From NCBI GenBank assembly GCA_964353455.1, contig CAYGWP010000406.1, forward strand, positions 1-22,056: a stretch of 22,056 nucleotides of DNA, given 5' to 3'. This DNA is from CAYGWP01 sp964353455 (GTDB lineage: Bacteria; Planctomycetota; Phycisphaerae; FEN-1346). This document shows positions 1 through 6,875 of the stretch, piece after piece. The translations under genes were made by a program, and so were the position numbers. The notes below the pieces were generated by a model. It did no database searches. It had not been told where the DNA came from and was given only the letters and a program-made list of their open reading frames with translations. Each line of letters starts with the position of its first letter. The stretch's first letter is position 1.

Positions 1-69
1 CAAAAACACTTACGTCAATTTCGACCTCCGAAACGGCAAAAAAACGCGTTTTCGGACCCCAAAACGGCC

Positions 70-85
70 CTGGCGCTAGCGCCAG
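70..85. repeat. Perfect 16-bp palindrome
   Basis: CTGGCGCTAGCGCCAG is its own reverse complement. It lies between the first arm of the split repeat and the T-tract array. It has no loop, so as DNA it could bind a dimeric protein; as RNA it would form only a strained hairpin. No T-run follows, so a terminator role is unlikely. Confidence 0.5.
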
Positions 86-123
86 AGGGGTTCGACACCT
101 CAAATGTTAAGATGGGCAAGACG

Positions 124-202
124 TTTTTCGATCGGTTTTGAGCGGTTTTGAGCGCCTTTTTACGGTTTTTTGACGGTTTTGAACGGTTTTTTCACTTTTT
201 TT
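124..202. other. Phased T-tract array, predicted bent DNA
   Basis: Runs of four to seven T begin at 124, 136, 146, 157, 166, 177, 187 and 196. After the first step the spacing is 9 to 11 bp, close to one helical turn. The underlying unit is CGGTTTTGAG or a variant, repeated about six times from 133 to 194. A/T-tracts in phase with the helix are known to give intrinsic curvature, so this segment is predicted to bend strongly. A reading frame on the minus strand through it (lysine/valine/threonine/phenylalanine repeats) is an artefact of the repeat. Confidence 0.6.
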
Positions 203-369
203 AACAGGCCCAAATTGACGTAAGTGCCATTTTTGCAGAAACACTTACGTGCGTTTTGCCCTCCGAGAGCGCGAAAAATAATCAGGTTCCAGGCATCATG
301 GCATACCATAGGTAGTGGTTTGAGTAGCCATTCGACTACCATATGTTGTGGGTGCGATCCGCCTTGGGG

Positions 370-414
370 GTGACAAAGTGACTGAGTAACTAGGTGACTG
401 GGTGACGGAGTGAG
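370..414. repeat. 8-bp tandem repeat, five and a half units
   Basis: Units are GTGACAAA, GTGACTGA, GTAACTAG, GTGACTGG, GTGACGGA and a partial GTGAG. All begin GTGAC or GTAAC and vary in the last three bases. This is a short degenerate tandem repeat with no obvious coding use. Confidence 0.6.
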
Positions 415-432
415 AAACTCATCCCATCCGAG

Positions 433-452
433 CCCGACGCGGAAGCGTCGGG
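433..452. repeat. Hairpin with GGAA loop
   Basis: CCCGACGC (433-440) pairs with GCGTCGGG (445-452) around the loop GGAA, a GNRA-type tetraloop if transcribed. There is no T-run on either side, so it is not a standard intrinsic terminator. It is best read as one of the GC-rich palindromes scattered through this window. Confidence 0.4.
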
Positions 453-541
453 GTATTCGCGGCTCCTAGTGTGTGCCACCGAGCAAGACAACGCCTCCAA
501 CGCGAAGAAATAACATGCGTTGATACAATTGACGAACCCGT

Positions 542-564
542 AGCCCGTGGCGCGCCACGGTTTT
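542..564 (+). repeat. GTAG-type palindrome with short T-run
   Basis: CCGTGGCGCGCCACGG (545-560) is a perfect palindrome. It is preceded at 540-543 by GTAG, the tetranucleotide that marks the 5' foot of many REP elements, and followed by TTTT. The GTAG start matches the element at 9693. It could be a solitary REP-like half-element, or a weak terminator for anything transcribed from the left. Confidence 0.35.
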
Positions 565-593
565 CCTCGAAACCCATCTGACGGACGACGGCA

Positions 594-694
594 CGCTCAC
601 GCAAAGACGCAAAGCCGCAGAGAGAGAGGACAAGAATCAGTTGTGGGCTGTTCTCTCGTGCTTATCTTCGCGCCTTTGCGGCTTTGCGTGAGCC
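594..694. repeat. Imperfect inverted repeat with CGCAAAG arms
   Basis: The left arm (about 594-621) reads GCTCACGCAAAGACGCAAAG and continues CCGCAGAG. The right arm (about 667-694) is the reverse complement of a close variant, GCTCACGCAAAGCCGCAAAG followed by GCGCGAA. The roughly 45 bp between the arms are unrelated. The CGCAAAG steps also form a short internal tandem repeat. This looks like a dispersed non-coding repeat and not a gene. Confidence 0.55.
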
Positions 695-721
695 CTGTCG
701 CCGTTTCCGTCTTGCCGTTTC

Positions 722-910
722 CTCCGTGCCTTCGTGCCTCGCCGTCTCGCCGTTCACTCCGAGTTCCGCGGTCCGAGTTCCGCGTTCTTTCCGTGCCTCC
801 GTGCCTTCGTGCCTCCCCGTCTTGCCGTTCACTCCGCCTTCCGAGTTCCGCGCTCCGCGCTCTTTTCGGGTCCGTTCACTCCGCACTCCGCGCTCCGCAC
901 TCCGCATTTG
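722..910. repeat. Low-complexity direct repeats (TCCGTGCC / TTCCGCG)
   Basis: A block beginning CTCCGTGCCTTCGTGCCTC at 722 recurs with few changes at 798. Both copies continue through a CCGTC-TYGCCGTTCACTCCG segment to GAGTTCCGCG (ends 770 and 852). After the second copy, short CTCCGCRCTCCGC steps run to about 907. The bias makes long open frames on both strands, but these share no codon preference with the real genes. The copies are contiguous and unequal, without unique spacers, so this is not a CRISPR array. Confidence 0.6.
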
Positions 911-1141
911 ATATTTCGCTTGCCCCCCGCCCCCAGCAGACGTATCGTGACTTGCATCAGCGTCACGTTGTTCGACGCGCCGGCGGCAAGATGCCCCGCC
1001 GCTGACACGGGCGCAGATAATTAATGTGTGGCGGGAAGCTTAAATGCAGCCGGGTGAACATCTTTCTTGTATTAACGAATTGCACCGCGAACTCGTTCGT
1101 AGCGGCTTAGCTCGATGTCCCGCCAACAAAAGGAGTGCGCC

Positions 1142-2500
1142 ATGACAGAAATGTTCGCGAACGCGCTTCCCCGCAAGCGGTTTTTTATCGAGATGTTTAC
1201 CCGTGATATTACACTGCATGATTGTATTTTGGATCTTATTGACAATTCCGTTGATTCGGCCATTCGTACGAGAAACATTGACCTCGTTGACGAGATCCTT
1301 TCGCCCGACCCAGTTGCCCCCCTGGAAAGGCCTCCGGCCAAAGTGACCGTTGCATTCTCATCCCGACAGGTTGTGGTTGAGGACAACTGTGGCGGCATTC
1401 CCCTTGATAAAGCGCAAAAGGAAGTCTTCAACTTCGGCCATTCTCTTCTTGGCGCCGGGCAGCTTACACAGCGTGGGCTGGGTGCATACGGAATTGGAAT
1501 GAAGAGAGCCATTTTCAAAATTGGAAACCATTTCCAGATTGACTCCAACACCGAGGCCAGCGGCTTCTGCATAGACCAGGATCTCGCGCAATGGTCAGAG
1601 AATGACAGCAAATTATCGGATTGGCGCTTTCCGATGAACCAAACGGCTGCGGCTGCCTCGCCCGCAAAGGCCGGGACGCGAATCAGGCTTACAGACATAC
1701 AGCCTGACCTCAGGCCCCTTCTCGACAATGCTGACTTTGCCGATCTGGTACGCCGTGAGGTGTCTCGGACTTACGCCCTCTTTCTCAAGAGGCACATCAA
1801 GATACGAGTGAATGACCTAAGCGTGGAACCGAGCGATATCCCATTAGGTTCATCGCAGGAATACAATCTTTCTTCTGAATCCTGGGATGACGATGGCGTC
1901 CACGTGCACTTGGTCGCGGGTCTCGCTGCGCCTGCCCCGGATGGCTCTTGGCGTATGGAGAAGGCAGGCTGGTATGTTCTCTGCAATGGTCGCGTTACAG
2001 TTTCAGCGGATAAGAGTGAGCTGACCGGGTGGGGGGCTGGCATTCTGCCGCAATTTCACAGTAGCAAAGGCCGTGGGTTCGTAGGCATTGCCCTATTCTA
2101 CTCAGACGACCCTCTCAAACTGCCCTGGACCACCACTAAGAGAGGGCTCAACAGCGAATCGCCAGTGTACTTGCGTGCGCGCAATAGAATGCAGTCTGTG
2201 GCACGGCCGGTATACAGCTACCTAGAGAGCCTTTACAAGTCCCAGGGCGAGGTGACGCCTGAAGAACGTAGCGCGGCCAAAGAGGTAACACAGGCTGACA
2301 TACTGACCACGGTTCGCACGCCCTCGACGTTTGCGCCTCCGAGACGCCGCCGCAAGACTGACAAAACGGGAGTTCAGTATTCAGTAAACAACTCTGATCT
2401 TGCGTTGGTGAGAGAGCACTTGCGCAGCCCCGGAATGTCGGCATCTGCGATTGGCCAGCATACATTTGACTACTTCCTTGAGCAGGAGGGCTTAAGGTGA
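1142..2500 (+). CDS. GHKL (Bergerat-fold) ATPase, MORC/Hsp90/MutL-like
   Basis: Cytoplasmic 452-residue protein with the ATP-binding fold shared by Hsp90, MutL, MORC and histidine kinases. The N box is D31-L-I-D-N35-S-V-D38, the G1 box is E80-D-N-C-G-G-I86, the G2 glycine loop is G112-L-G-A-Y-G-I-G119 followed by MK, and a G178-T pair fits the fourth motif. The middle (about 250-345) resembles the transducer half of such ATPases. A basic patch, PPRRRRK, lies near 395-401, before a small C-terminal segment. The ATG at 1142 has AGGAG at 1131-1135 with six bases between; an in-frame ATG at 1115 has no such site. The downstream gene overlaps by four bases, so the two are co-translated. The low G+C suggests transfer. 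The family is sure; the cellular job is not. Confidence 0.85.
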   Translation: MTEMFANALPRKRFFIEMFTRDITLHDCILDLIDNSVDSAIRTRNIDLVDEILSPDPVAPLERPPAKVTVAFSSRQVVVEDNCGGIPLDKAQKEVFNFGHSLLGAGQLTQRGLGAYGIGMKRAIFKIGNHFQIDSNTEASGFCIDQDLAQWSENDSKLSDWRFPMNQTAAAASPAKAGTRIRLTDIQPDLRPLLDNADFADLVRREVSRTYALFLKRHIKIRVNDLSVEPSDIPLGSSQEYNLSSESWDDDGVHVHLVAGLAAPAPDGSWRMEKAGWYVLCNGRVTVSADKSELTGWGAGILPQFHSSKGRGFVGIALFYSDDPLKLPWTTTKRGLNSESPVYLRARNRMQSVARPVYSYLESLYKSQGEVTPEERSAAKEVTQADILTTVRTPSTFAPPRRRRKTDKTGVQYSVNNSDLALVREHLRSPGMSASAIGQHTFDYFLEQEGLR

Positions 2501-3444
2501 GCGACGCTTCCCACAGTTATCGCAAAGTGCGCTACGATCTTCGCCCAGCAAAACAGGTCGAGCGGATGATGCTTCTGGACTGCTTCCAGCGCCTTGCGGC
2601 TGCAGGGTTCCCAATCGCGGATTACAGGTACACTGGGATGGGATCAATTCACTTCTACGATTTCATGCTATTCCATAGATACCTCGGCATAGACGATATG
2701 CTCAGTGTTGAGATCGTAAAAGCCATTGAAGATCGGATTAGGTTCAATAAGCCATTCGGAAAGATACAGGTACGCATGGGGTCAATTGGCGAAGCTATTG
2801 CGGCGATGCCCGCTGATAAATGTCAGATTCTTTGGCTTGACTATGATGGCGTCATACGTTCTGACTACCTACGGGATGTTGCCCACGGTTGCGAGAAACT
2901 TCCTGCTGGTTCGGTGATACTTGTCACCGTGGATGTTGAGCCCCCAGGTAAAGGCCTGGACTCTCCCAAGCATATCAAGGATTACTATGTCTCCGAAATT
3001 GGCGATTATGTGCCGGGTAACCTAATGCTGAACGCCTTCAACAAGGGCAGCATACCGCGACTCAATCGAGATATCATAGTCAGGGCCATGTTGCGTGGCC
3101 TTGGCGGCAGAAGGGATGTGCAATTGCTCCCCTTGGTACACTTTGCGTATCAGGATGGTCATGCAATGATTACCCTGGGAGGGATGATTGCGACTAAGAG
3201 TGACCGCAGGAGGGTGCAAGCCTCAACGCTGCAGGATGCCGTGTACTATCGGCGCGATTTCAACGGTGAGCCGTATCGCATACATGTTCCCGTGATCACA
3301 AGGAAGGAGAGACACTTGCTTGACGCCGCGATGCCATGTCCTGATGGGTGGCAGCCGGCCGAGTTTGCGCTTCCGCCGGAGGATATTAAGGCATATTGCG
3401 AAATATACCGCTACAATCCGATCTACGGCGAACTGTTAACATAG
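2497..3444 (+). CDS. O-methyltransferase-like protein coupled to the GHKL ATPase
   Basis: 315 residues, read as a Rossmann-type SAM-dependent methyltransferase relative of the group often labelled putative O-methyltransferase. Y45-T-G-M-G-S50 could be the SAM glycine loop, S70-V-E72 supplies the acidic residue expected after strand 2, and W113-L-D-Y-D-G118 fits the position of motif IV. R16-P-A-K-Q-V-E22-R is a conserved-looking entry motif. There are no membrane segments or signal peptide. The start is GTG at 2497, overlapping the ATPase stop as GTGA, with AGGAGGG at 2484-2490 and six bases between, which indicates tight coupling. Base composition is as low in G+C as its partner. Substrate unknown: protein, nucleic acid or small molecule are all possible, and catalytic activity is unproven. 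Confidence 0.65.
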   Translation: MSDASHSYRKVRYDLRPAKQVERMMLLDCFQRLAAAGFPIADYRYTGMGSIHFYDFMLFHRYLGIDDMLSVEIVKAIEDRIRFNKPFGKIQVRMGSIGEAIAAMPADKCQILWLDYDGVIRSDYLRDVAHGCEKLPAGSVILVTVDVEPPGKGLDSPKHIKDYYVSEIGDYVPGNLMLNAFNKGSIPRLNRDIIVRAMLRGLGGRRDVQLLPLVHFAYQDGHAMITLGGMIATKSDRRRVQASTLQDAVYYRRDFNGEPYRIHVPVITRKERHLLDAAMPCPDGWQPAEFALPPEDIKAYCEIYRYNPIYGELLT

Positions 3445-3509
3445 GCGCTTTAGTAGCCCAAACACGATGTGACTATCTTATCCGGGCACACGATGCCAAT
3501 TGGCCTCTT

Positions 3510-3617
3510 GCCACCCCCCTGCGGCGGGGATATGTTGCGGCTATGGCACGCATCGCACGGGCGATCCACGAGGCGCACCCGCAGTTTGCGCCCCTCGTGC
3601 CCGCCGAATCGCGGTGA
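3510..3617 (+). pseudogene. Surviving C-terminal tail of an unknown gene
   Basis: Ending at the TGA at 3615-3617 is a frame that reads RGYVAAMARIARAIHEAH and then PQFAPLVPAESR. It uses the G/C-ending codons typical of the resident genes, unlike the low-GC pair just upstream. No start codon with a ribosome site belongs to it, and the composition changes at about 3500-3520, so the 5' part seems to be missing. My reading is that insertion of the GHKL/methyltransferase cassette, or a deletion with it, removed the rest. I do not recognise the parent protein. A chance open frame in GC-rich DNA remains possible. Confidence 0.35.
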
Positions 3618-3712
3618 GTTTTTCCCTGGCGGCCTCAAGGCAATCCCCGGGACGCCCAGGGCCGCGATGACGCCCGGGTGTTATTGGGGGACACAGGCGA
3701 AAGGCGATGGAC

Positions 3713-4519
3713 ATGAATCGGACCCGCAGGGAGTTCATGAGGACCGCAGGGGCGGCCGGGGCGATGATCGCCATCGTGCGGTGCGCGCGGACGGAGGAGA
3801 AGAAGGGCGAGGCGAAGCGGCACATCGTAACCCTGAGTTTCGACGACGGGTTCCGGAAATCGTCGGTCCGGACGGCGGAGATCTTCGAGAAACATAAATT
3901 ATCGGCATGTATCAACGTCATCGCCACGGGGCACCTGGCGGATTATTCCCCCGCCGACAAGTTCCAGCAGGGCGTCCTGAAGGGCGATTTCGTCCTCTGG
4001 AACGAGTTGCAGGGACGCTCTCACGAGATCATGCCGCACGGCTACAGGCACGCCAATAAGGCCGCGCTGCCCCTGGCGGAGGCCAAGGACCTCATCCTCA
4101 AGTGCCTGGACGTGTTCACGAAGGAACTCAAGGGGTTCGACCGCAAGGAAGCCGTGTTCAACTTCCCGTACAATGCCTCTACGGCCGAGTTGGAGGCGTG
4201 GCTGGCGACGCAGGTCAAGGCGCTGCGGACCGGGGGCGCGGCCGTGAATCCGTGGCCGCGGAAGGGGGAGGCCCGCCTCACGTGCCGCAGCGCCGGCCCC
4301 GGAAACGCCGAGTCGGCCGTTGACCGCGAGGTGGAGCGGCTGCTCGCGATGGACCGCGGGTGGCTCATCTTCAACCTGCACGGACTTGACGATGAGGGGT
4401 GGGGCCCCGTCGGGGCGACGTATCTCGATAAGTTGCTTGACCGCCTCTCGGCCGCCGCGTCGGTCGATATCCTTCCGGCCGGGCGTGCCCTGGCGAAGTA
4501 CGCCGCAGGGGCAACTTAG
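3713..4519 (+). CDS. Tat-exported polysaccharide deacetylase (NodB-like, CE4 type)
   Basis: 268 residues. The N-terminus T4-R-R-E-F-M is a twin-arginine signal followed by a short alanine/isoleucine-rich core, so export in folded form is expected. NodB motifs: S42-F-D-D-G46 (motif 1, catalytic Asp and metal Asp), H109-GYR-H113 (metal-binding HxxxH), FNFPYN near 145-150 (motif 3, where the usual Arg is absent), and FNLHGLD near 223-229 (motif 5 His). It probably removes acetyl groups from a polysaccharide outside the cytoplasm. The ATG at 3713 has GAAAGG at 3699-3704 with eight bases between; the ATG at 3707 would leave only two. It converges on the oxidoreductase at 4577 across a repeat. The missing motif-3 Arg makes activity less certain. 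Confidence 0.8.
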   Translation: MNRTRREFMRTAGAAGAMIAIVRCARTEEKKGEAKRHIVTLSFDDGFRKSSVRTAEIFEKHKLSACINVIATGHLADYSPADKFQQGVLKGDFVLWNELQGRSHEIMPHGYRHANKAALPLAEAKDLILKCLDVFTKELKGFDRKEAVFNFPYNASTAELEAWLATQVKALRTGGAAVNPWPRKGEARLTCRSAGPGNAESAVDREVERLLAMDRGWLIFNLHGLDDEGWGPVGATYLDKLLDRLSAAASVDILPAGRALAKYAAGAT

Positions 4520-4521
4520 AA

Positions 4522-4551
4522 CTACAGCGCCACTTGGCCTTTGCGCGGCGG
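4522..4551 (+). repeat. Half-copy of the 8156 paired-hairpin repeat
   Basis: This segment starts CTACAGCGCCACTTGG and matches the left foot of the element at 8156-8185 in about 23 of 30 positions by hand count, ending in GCGCGGCGG. It lies between the convergent stops of the deacetylase and the oxidoreductase. The hairpin part that follows at 8186 is missing here, so this is a truncated or decayed copy. Confidence 0.5.
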
Positions 4552-4576
4552 CAAAAAGTAGAATGTCCCCTTTTCC

Positions 4577-5722
4577 TCATACCTTGACCCAGCCGCCCTT
4601 GCGGCTGCTCTTCAGGATGGCCTCGCAGAGCAGTATCTCACGGTGGCCGTCGGCGAACGTCGGGAACGTCGGCGGCGCCGCAAAGTCACCCGCGGCGATG
4701 TAGCCGTAGAACGCGCGGAAGCATTGCTTGAACGTGTCCGGAAACCCCTCGTTGTGCCCGCCGGGGTAGTTGATGAACGACCTCGCCGCCGGACCGACGA
4801 GGGCCGGGTCGCGCAGCAGGCACTCGTTGGGCCGGTCGCGATGGCCGATCCAGAGTTCGTTCGGACATTCGCTACACCACGCAAGGGCCTGCTTCGAGCC
4901 GGCGATCTCGAACCGGAGGCAGTTCTTGCGCCCGGCGGTCACCTGCGAGACCCACAGGCATCCCCGCGCGCCGCCGGCGAAGCGAAGCATGATGCAGCCG
5001 TAGTCGTCGGTGGTGATGCGGACGGGCTCGGTGGCCCGCGGGCCGCCGCGCTTGCCGCTGAACGTCTCGACCTCGCCCTTCGGCCGACGGCGAACGGGAT
5101 GAACCGTCTTCAGGTCCGCCGAGACCGCCTCGACCTCCAGACCCGTTATGGCGTGGATGAGGTCGAGCCAGTGCGTGCCGATGTCGGCGACGGCCCGCAG
5201 CGGGCCGCCTTCCTTGGCCAGCACCCGCCAGTTGTAGTCGGTATCGTGGAAGAGCCAGTCCTGGACGTAACTGCCGGCGACGTGGAAGACATCGCCGAGG
5301 ACGCCGGTCCGAGCCCGCTCCGCCGCCTCAATGCACAGGGGATAGTAGCGGACGTTGTAGTTGACGCCGGCCGCAAGCCCGCTCCTGGCCGCAAGGGCGA
5401 CGAGCGCGGCCGACTGGCGCGAGTTCATCGCCAGGGGCTTCTCGCAGAGGACGTGCTTTCCGGCGGCCAGCGCGGCCCTGGCCATCCGGAAATGCAGGCG
5501 GTTCGGCACGGCAAGGTGGACCGCGTGGACGGCCGGGTCGGCCAGCACCTCGGCGAAGTTGGAGTAGGCCTTCGCGAGTCCCAGCGCGGCGGCCGCACGA
5601 TTCGACTCGGCCGCATCCACGCCCAGGATGCCGGTCACGCCGACCCCCGCCCGCCTCAGGCCTTCCACGTGGACCGGCCCGATGAACCCCGCGCCGACGA
5701 CGGCTGCGTTCAGTCCGTACAA
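4577..5722 (-). CDS. Gfo/Idh/MocA-family NAD(P)-dependent oxidoreductase
   Basis: Cytoplasmic 381-residue dehydrogenase of the glucose-fructose oxidoreductase / inositol dehydrogenase / MocA type, likely acting on a sugar or cyclitol. V9-G-A-G-F-I-G15 is the Rossmann dinucleotide loop, C93-E-K-P96 carries the family lysine, and D180-I-G-T-H184-W-L-D is the catalytic Asp/His motif of the C-terminal domain. Length is typical. I chose the TTG at 5722 because GGGAGGGG lies just upstream and the Rossmann strand starts within a few residues. An ATG at 5752 and an open frame to 5878 are possible, but that extension is low-complexity and enters a hairpin repeat. It is divergent from the 6078 gene series. 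The substrate cannot be read from sequence. Confidence 0.88.
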   Translation of the reverse strand: MYGLNAAVVGAGFIGPVHVEGLRRAGVGVTGILGVDAAESNRAAAALGLAKAYSNFAEVLADPAVHAVHLAVPNRLHFRMARAALAAGKHVLCEKPLAMNSRQSAALVALAARSGLAAGVNYNVRYYPLCIEAAERARTGVLGDVFHVAGSYVQDWLFHDTDYNWRVLAKEGGPLRAVADIGTHWLDLIHAITGLEVEAVSADLKTVHPVRRRPKGEVETFSGKRGGPRATEPVRITTDDYGCIMLRFAGGARGCLWVSQVTAGRKNCLRFEIAGSKQALAWCSECPNELWIGHRDRPNECLLRDPALVGPAARSFINYPGGHNEGFPDTFKQCFRAFYGYIAAGDFAAPPTFPTFADGHREILLCEAILKSSRKGGWVKV

Positions 5723-5844
5723 GTGGCCCCCTCCCTTCTCGCGGCCAGACATGCCTCTGCCGCCGGATGCCGCATGTCCGCAGAATACCGCGAACCGGAA
5801 TCCCATGCAAGCCCGTGCCAGAGACGGCACAACGTCACTTTCGG

Positions 5845-5927
5845 AGGGTGGCATGGTCACCCGATGTTGGGTGACCATGCTTGCCGGCGATAAGCATGGT
5901 CACGCAAAGGCGCGTGACCATGCCACC
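5845..5927. repeat. Paired-hairpin (BIME-like) element
   Basis: Two hairpins stand side by side. GCATGGTCACCC (5850-5861) pairs with GGGTGACCATGC (5868-5879), and GCATGGTCACGC (5893-5904) pairs with GCGTGACCATGC (5911-5922). Each has a 12-bp stem and a 6-base loop. The outer arms GGGTGGCATGGTCAC (5845-5859) and GTGACCATGCCACCC (5913-5927) are also exact reverse complements, so the element can fold as two hairpins or as one long stem. It sits between the divergent starts at 5722 and 6078. Confidence 0.8.
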
Positions 5928-5966
5928 CCCTAAAACTGCGGCAGTACCCAAGACGCAAGAATCGTG

Positions 5967-5996
5967 TTGCGTCCGCGTACGGCCCGTGTCTAAGAT
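5967..5996 (+). promoter_or_regulatory. Possible promoter for the 6078 gene series
   Basis: TTGCGT (5967-5972) and TAAGAT (5991-5996) are separated by 18 bp and match the sigma-70 boxes at 3 and 4 of 6 positions. They lie just beyond the paired-hairpin element and would leave a leader of roughly 75 bases before the ATG at 6078. This is the best candidate I see in the divergent intergenic region, but the match is weak. Confidence 0.25.
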
Positions 5997-6077
5997 GCGC
6001 AGCCGGCGTCGCTCGCGGCCGCGCGGCCGGGAACCGTTCCCGCGATGCGGCGGGCGTCATGAGAAAAGGAGACGGTC

Positions 6078-6827
6078 ATGCGTACGGCGTGGTGCCTGGC
6101 GGGTCTTGCGGCGGCGTTGGGACTGGCGGCGATGGCGGCGGGCGGCGAGGCCGCGCCGAAGTTGCCGGAAGGATACAAACTCCTCTACTCGCAGGATTTC
6201 AAGGACGCGGCCGCGGCGATCAAGGATTTCGTATTCCCCGACCCGGCCCAGTGGCAGATGTCGCAGGTCGATGGCCGCGCGGCCCTCGACTTCGCCGGCA
6301 TCACGCCGCAGTCTAACCGCCCCCTGAAGGGGAAGTACGAGCCTAAGTTCCGGTCGCCGCTCCTTATCGCGCTTGTAGCGGACCGGAAGTTCGGCGACTT
6401 TACGATGGAGGCCGAGGTCAAGCCCAACACCAAGCCGTATGGACATCAGGATATATGCCTATTCTTCGGTTTCACCGGCCCGACGAAGTTCTACTACGCC
6501 CACGTGTCCCTGAAGGCCGACGCCGTGGCCCACAAGATCCACATCGTGAACGACGCCCCGCGCGCCGCCATCTCGAAGACCGGCACCGGCGGCGTGGAAT
6601 GGGGGGACGGTTGGCACAAGGTCCGCGTCGAGCGGCGCCTGGCCGACGGCTCCGCCAAGGTCTTCTTCGACGACGGCGCCGAGCCCGTGATGACCGCCGA
6701 GGACAAGACTTTCGGGTGGGGATACGTGGGCGTCGGCTCGTTCGACGATTCCGGATTCATCCGGGCGATCCGCATCTGGGCGCCCGAGATGAAGGAAGAG
6801 AAGACGCCGTTCTTCTCGCGGAAGTGA
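6078..6827 (+). CDS. Exported 3-keto-disaccharide-hydrolase-like (DUF1080-like) protein
   Basis: 249 residues beginning with a signal peptide (MRTAWCLAG, an alanine/leucine core, and likely cleavage near AAGGEA, about 21-25). The rest reads as one concanavalin-type beta-sandwich. FTMEAEVKP, a QDICLFFGF strand, a WHKVRVERR strand near 175-190, and a closing GYVGVGSFDDSGFIRAIRIWAP strand pair are the pattern of DUF1080/LamG-like domains. DUF1080 proteins are linked to 3-keto-disaccharide hydrolysis; some only bind sugars. AAAAGGA at 6063-6069 gives a good ribosome site. It is the first gene of a same-strand series of secreted carbohydrate-related proteins. Catalytic residues cannot be assigned from sequence, so a sugar-binding role is an equal alternative. 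Confidence 0.65.
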   Translation: MRTAWCLAGLAAALGLAAMAAGGEAAPKLPEGYKLLYSQDFKDAAAAIKDFVFPDPAQWQMSQVDGRAALDFAGITPQSNRPLKGKYEPKFRSPLLIALVADRKFGDFTMEAEVKPNTKPYGHQDICLFFGFTGPTKFYYAHVSLKADAVAHKIHIVNDAPRAAISKTGTGGVEWGDGWHKVRVERRLADGSAKVFFDDGAEPVMTAEDKTFGWGYVGVGSFDDSGFIRAIRIWAPEMKEEKTPFFSRK

Positions 6828-6875
6828 CCCGCCGCAAGGGGCCGACCCGCGCCTGCATGGAAAGAGGCTATGGAC

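Larger units (their letters stand above)
4..276. repeat. Split direct/inverted repeat around AT-rich DNA
   Basis: AAACACTTACGT occurs at 4-15 and again at 239-250. By my hand alignment the similarity runs over about 38 bp (4-41 against 239-276, 29 of 38 matching), including CTCCGA at the same offset. A third copy is inverted: AAATTGACGTAAGTG at 212-226 is the exact reverse complement of 7-21. Two direct copies and one inverted copy therefore surround an AT-rich core. This could be a dispersed repeat, the end of a mobile element, or a protein-binding array. No open reading frame for a transposase is visible beside it. Confidence 0.6.
1..1141. other. Repeat-rich region without a convincing gene
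   Basis: No reading frame here has a Shine-Dalgarno site and the codon pattern of a real gene. The stretch holds a split repeat with phased T-tracts (1-277), an 8-bp tandem repeat (370-414), two GC-rich palindromes (433-452 and 545-560), and a block of inverted and direct repeats (594-910). It ends in the leader of the GHKL ATPase gene. The mosaic of unrelated repeat types next to a low-GC gene pair fits an insertion-prone or recombination-prone site. That reading is inference. Confidence 0.7.

Noticed and set aside
160..342. Small minus-strand reading frame ending in lysine/valine/threonine repeats
   Set aside because: It arises from the phased T-tract repeat and has no ribosome site.
722..910. 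Possible CRISPR array
   Set aside because: Units are contiguous and of unequal length, without unique spacers, and no cas gene is near.
547..1024. Overlapping frames on both strands through the repeat patch
   Set aside because: Low-complexity translation of direct repeats; no ribosome sites and no codon preference like the real genes.
5723..5878. N-terminal extension of the Gfo/Idh/MocA gene
   Set aside because: The extension enters a hairpin repeat and is low in complexity; TTG at 5722 has a strong ribosome site and the Rossmann fold starts there.
4643..5893. Long plus-strand frame antisense to the Gfo/Idh/MocA gene
   Set aside because: It mirrors a gene with clear motifs; its translation is arginine/valine-rich and motif-free.
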